Source of the DNA: an uncultured Rhodospirillales bacterium
Lineage (GTDB): Bacteria > Pseudomonadota > Alphaproteobacteria > ATCC43930 > CGMCC-115725
Reading direction: 5' to 3'
DNA: 7,119 bases
Assembly (NCBI GenBank): GCA_903897565.1
Contig: CAIUCF010000383.1
Span: 1-7,119, forward strand
The translations under genes were made by a program, and so were the position numbers. Positions within the stretch are counted from its first letter, which is position 1, and each line of letters opens with the position of its first letter. Below are positions 4,776 through 7,119 of the stretch, in pieces. Under the pieces are notes generated by a model, which had not been told where the DNA came from, ran no database searches, and worked only from the letters and a program-made list of their open reading frames with translations.

Positions 4776-6529
4776 AGCACGCCCACGGGCAGGCGGACGA
4801 TGAAGCGGGCGCCGACGACGTCACCATTCGCGGCCAGACGATTCTCGGCGCGGATCGTGCCGCCATGGGCCTCGACGATCTGTTTCGAAATCGACAGGCC
4901 GAGTCCGGAATGGATGCCGAATTTCTCGCCGGCCGGCCGCTCGGTGTAGAAACGGTCGAAGATCGCATCGACCTTGCCCTCGGGAATCCCGGGTCCCTGA
5001 TCTTCGACCGTGACCAGGATTTCCTTGCGATCGCCATGGGCGGTCAGGACGATCCGGCCCCGTGGCGGGCTGAAGGACACGGCGTTGCCGATCAGGTTCC
5101 TGAAGACCTGGACGAGCCGCGACTCCTTGCCTTGAACGATCAGTGCTCCGCCGAGATGCTCGAAGGTCACCACCGGCGCATCCTCGCCGCGCGTCGCGTC
5201 ATGGATTTCGGCAAGCGCCGCGAGCATCGCCGCGAGGTCGACCGGCTCGCGCTCGAGCCGGCTCATCTCGGCGTCGAGCCGCGAGGCGTCCGAGATGTCG
5301 CTGATCAGACGGTCGAGCCGTTGAACGTCATCGTGAATGATGCCCATGAGCTTGCGCTGGATTGCCGGGTCCTGAACCCGTGCCGCGGTCTCGACCGCGC
5401 TGCGCAGCGAACTTAGCGGATTCTTGATTTCATGGGCAACATCGGCAGCAAAACGCTCGATCGCGTCCATGCGCCGCCATAGCGCCTGGGTCATTTCGTT
5501 GAGCGCGACCGAAAGCGCGCCGATCTCGTCATGGCGATGACTGAAGTCGGGGATATCGACCTTGCGGCCATTGCCGTGACGAACTTCATAGGCAGCGCGC
5601 GCGAGGCGGCGCACCGGGCGAGCGATGGTGCTGGCGAGGTAGAACGACAGCAGCACGGTCATGATCAGCGCCGCCGCGAACAAACGCAGGATATCGCCGC
5701 GCACGACCTGGACCTCGTGCTCGACATTGGCGGAGCCGACCGACAGCATGACCGCGCCGAGGATCAGCTTGTACCGTCGGACCGGCACCGCGATCGACAG
5801 CACCAGTTTGCCGTCGCGATGCGCCGGGTCGATCCTGACCGCGACGCCGTCGCCACCCGCCAAAGCGCGTTCGACCTCCGGATAATCCGCGGCCTGCTGC
5901 CGCGCCCGTTCGTTATAGATCTGATAATGGGCATGCTTGCGCCAGAAGGTCAGAAAACTGTCCAGCAGCCCGTTGAAGAAATCGCTACCGAAGTGGACAT
6001 CGGTCCAACTCGGCGGCGGCCCCACATCGGGGGGCGGCAACGGCTCGACGTCGAAACCGCCGACATCGGTCTCCAGCAGCCGAGAATCGGCGATGAGGTC
6101 GCCGCTGGTGCGGAACAGCCGGGCGCGAAGCTGCGTCGGTTCGACCAGCCGCCGCATCATGCCCTGAGCGAGGCTCGGCACCAGCTCAGGCACGGCGCCG
6201 TAGTCCTGCAGCACGGCGCCCTCGCCGAGCGCCGCTGAGAACAGCTCGCCCTGGGTCGTCAGCGCCTGCAACTCGGTATCGATCAAGCCGCGCTCATAGC
6301 GGTCGAGATAGAGCATGCCGCTCGCGAGCAAGGCCAGGACGATGAGATTGACGGCGAGGATGCGGCGGGTCAGGGAAAAGGCGCCCCAGCGGGGCGCACG
6401 GGCCAGCCGTCTCCGCGCCAAGCGCAGAGTCAGCCAGGCCCAGGCGCGGCGGCGACGCCCGGCGACCGCGCGGGCGCCCTCTCCGTTCAGCGTTCCCTCA
6501 TCCCTCGCGGTAGCGATAGCCGACTCCAT
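4772..6529 (-). CDS. chvG: Two-component sensor histidine kinase, ChvG/ExoS/BvrS type
   Basis: Inner-membrane histidine kinase of the envelope/acid-stress and host-interaction system of alphaproteobacteria; it phosphorylates ChvI. Taken from the ATG at 6529 it has 585 residues. After a basic cytoplasmic leader with FSLTRRI (51-57) come transmembrane helix 1 (about 57-75), a periplasmic sensor domain (about 76-280) with the proline-rich run PLPPPDVGPPPSW (163-175), helix 2 (about 282-302), a HAMP linker (about 302-355), and the dimerisation helix with phosphoacceptor His366 in AADVAHEIKNPLSSLR. The ATPase domain has the N box NLIGNAVSFSP (478-488), G1 EDQGPGIP (509-516), F box IFDRFY (523-528) and G2 HSGLGLSISKQIVEAHGG (540-557). 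The start is uncertain: the ATG at 6529 overlaps chvI by 32 bases and lacks a Shine-Dalgarno sequence, while after the chvI stop only CTG (6490) and a TTG (6421) are available in frame before helix 1. The stop overlaps the hprK GTG. Confidence 0.93.
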   Translation of the reverse strand: MESAIATARDEGTLNGEGARAVAGRRRRAWAWLTLRLARRRLARAPRWGAFSLTRRILAVNLIVLALLASGMLYLDRYERGLIDTELQALTTQGELFSAALGEGAVLQDYGAVPELVPSLAQGMMRRLVEPTQLRARLFRTSGDLIADSRLLETDVGGFDVEPLPPPDVGPPPSWTDVHFGSDFFNGLLDSFLTFWRKHAHYQIYNERARQQAADYPEVERALAGGDGVAVRIDPAHRDGKLVLSIAVPVRRYKLILGAVMLSVGSANVEHEVQVVRGDILRLFAAALIMTVLLSFYLASTIARPVRRLARAAYEVRHGNGRKVDIPDFSHRHDEIGALSVALNEMTQALWRRMDAIERFAADVAHEIKNPLSSLRSAVETAARVQDPAIQRKLMGIIHDDVQRLDRLISDISDASRLDAEMSRLEREPVDLAAMLAALAEIHDATRGEDAPVVTFEHLGGALIVQGKESRLVQVFRNLIGNAVSFSPPRGRIVLTAHGDRKEILVTVEDQGPGIPEGKVDAIFDRFYTERPAGEKFGIHSGLGLSISKQIVEAHGGTIRAENRLAANGDVVGARFIVRLPVGVL

Positions 6530-7119
6530 AGAGGGTTTCGATGTGGTTGAACTCCGGGTCGGCGCTCCGCAGCTTTTTGCGCAGGCGTTTGATATGGCTG
6601 TCGATCGTGCGATCGTCGACATAGATGTTCTCGCCATAGGCGGCATCCATCAACTGATCACGATTCTTGACGTGACCGGGGCGTAGCGCCAGTGCCTTCA
6701 GCAACAAAAACTCGGTCACCGTCAATTCCACCGGCGCACCCCGCCAGGTGCAGAGATGGCGGATCGGGTCGAGGACCAGATCGCCGCGCTGGACGACCTG
6801 TTCCTTGCCCAGCGCCCCGGCATCGCGGGCGAGTTCGGCGCGGCGCAGCAGTGCCCGGATGCGCTCGATCAGCAGCCGCTGCGAGAACGGCTTGGTGATG
6901 TAATCGTCGGCGCCCATGCGCAGGCCGAGCGCCTCGTCGATCTCGTCGTCCTTCGAGGTCAGGAAGATTACCGGCAGGTTGCTCGTGCGGCGGAGATTAG
7001 TCAGCAGTTCCATACCGTCCATCCGCGGCATCTTGATGTCGAGGATGGCGAGATCGACCGGCTTGGCGGCCAGGCCTTTCCGCGCCTCGGCGCCGTCATT
7101 ATAGCAATCGACCTGATAG
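6498..7119 (-). CDS. chvI: Two-component response regulator, ChvI/BvrR type (5' end beyond right window edge)
   Basis: OmpR-family transcription regulator, partner of ChvG. The frame is open to the right edge, giving 206 residues; about 30 N-terminal residues, including the first acidic residues of the receiver domain, are missing. Residue numbers here count from the first complete codon in the window. The receiver part has LDIKMPRMDG with phosphoacceptor Asp27, LTSKDDEIDEALGLRMGADD (53-72) and ITKPFS with conserved Lys76. The DNA-binding winged helix (about 108-204) contains TVTEFLLLKALALRPG (133-148), LMDAAYGENIYVDDRTIDSH (156-175) and IKRLRKKL. The end, ETLYGVGYRYREG, is nearly the same as in rhizobial ChvI as I remember it. 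An ATG at 7031 is an internal methionine (the M of KMPRMDG), not the start. It is the first gene of the cluster seen here, and chvG follows with overlap or near overlap. Its promoter lies outside the window. Confidence 0.95.
   Translation of the reverse strand, partial: YQVDCYNDGAEARKGLAAKPVDLAILDIKMPRMDGMELLTNLRRTSNLPVIFLTSKDDEIDEALGLRMGADDYITKPFSQRLLIERIRALLRRAELARDAGALGKEQVVQRGDLVLDPIRHLCTWRGAPVELTVTEFLLLKALALRPGHVKNRDQLMDAAYGENIYVDDRTIDSHIKRLRKKLRSADPEFNHIETLYGVGYRYREG

Noticed and set aside
6530..6646. N-terminal extension of ChvG by 39 residues
   Set aside because: It lies wholly inside chvI, is Ser/Thr/Ala-rich, and is not expected in ChvG proteins.
1..7119. CRISPR arrays, tRNA or rRNA genes, insertion sequences, prophage genes
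   Set aside because: No regularly spaced repeats, cloverleaf-like sequence, transposase or integrase motif was seen in either strand.

Overview
The window looks like chromosomal DNA of a GC-rich alphaproteobacterium. The main evidence is a ChvG/ChvI-type two-component system followed on the same strand by a short, C-terminal-domain-only HPr kinase, RapZ, a mannose-family EIIA, HPr and Enzyme I. This neighbourhood is characteristic of Alphaproteobacteria, and BvrR/BvrS of Brucella is a well-known relative. A Rhodospirillales-like host is my inference; no marker here fixes the order. Every gene I can support is on the minus strand, so transcription runs from right to left.

From right to left: 7119-6498 is the response regulator chvI, whose first residues lie beyond the window. 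6529-4772 is the sensor kinase chvG. 4775-4353 is hprK, which overlaps chvG by four bases (GTGA). 4295-3318 is rapZ, after a short gap containing overlapping inverted repeats. 3226-2819 is a mannose-family EIIA (manX/ptsM type), with its own good ribosome binding site after a 91-base gap. 2757-2464 is ptsH (HPr). 2477-681 is Enzyme I, overlapping ptsH by 14 bases. From 680 to 320 there is a 361-base non-coding stretch with a long imperfect inverted repeat close to the end of the operon. 319-1 is the start of a different kind of gene, a large secreted protein of the filamentous-haemagglutinin/TpsA type, cut by the left edge.

The PTS genes form an incomplete, probably regulatory phosphorelay: PEP to Enzyme I (His212, Cys530), to HPr (His23), to EIIA (His9). 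No sugar-transporting EIIB or EIIC is encoded here. HprK can be expected to phosphorylate HPr on Ser54 and so gate the relay. ChvG/ChvI is an envelope/acid-stress-type sensor system. RapZ is a nucleotide-binding RNA adaptor whose targets in Alphaproteobacteria are poorly defined. The co-linear order suggests that envelope sensing, PEP/nitrogen/carbon status and RNA-level control are transcriptionally linked. Nothing here is clearly a new system. The points most worth a second look are the inverted-repeat element after the operon, the overlapping hairpins at the hprK-rapZ junction, the Arg in place of Lys in the RapZ P-loop, and the truncated exoprotein gene. I saw no tRNA, rRNA, CRISPR array or insertion sequence.
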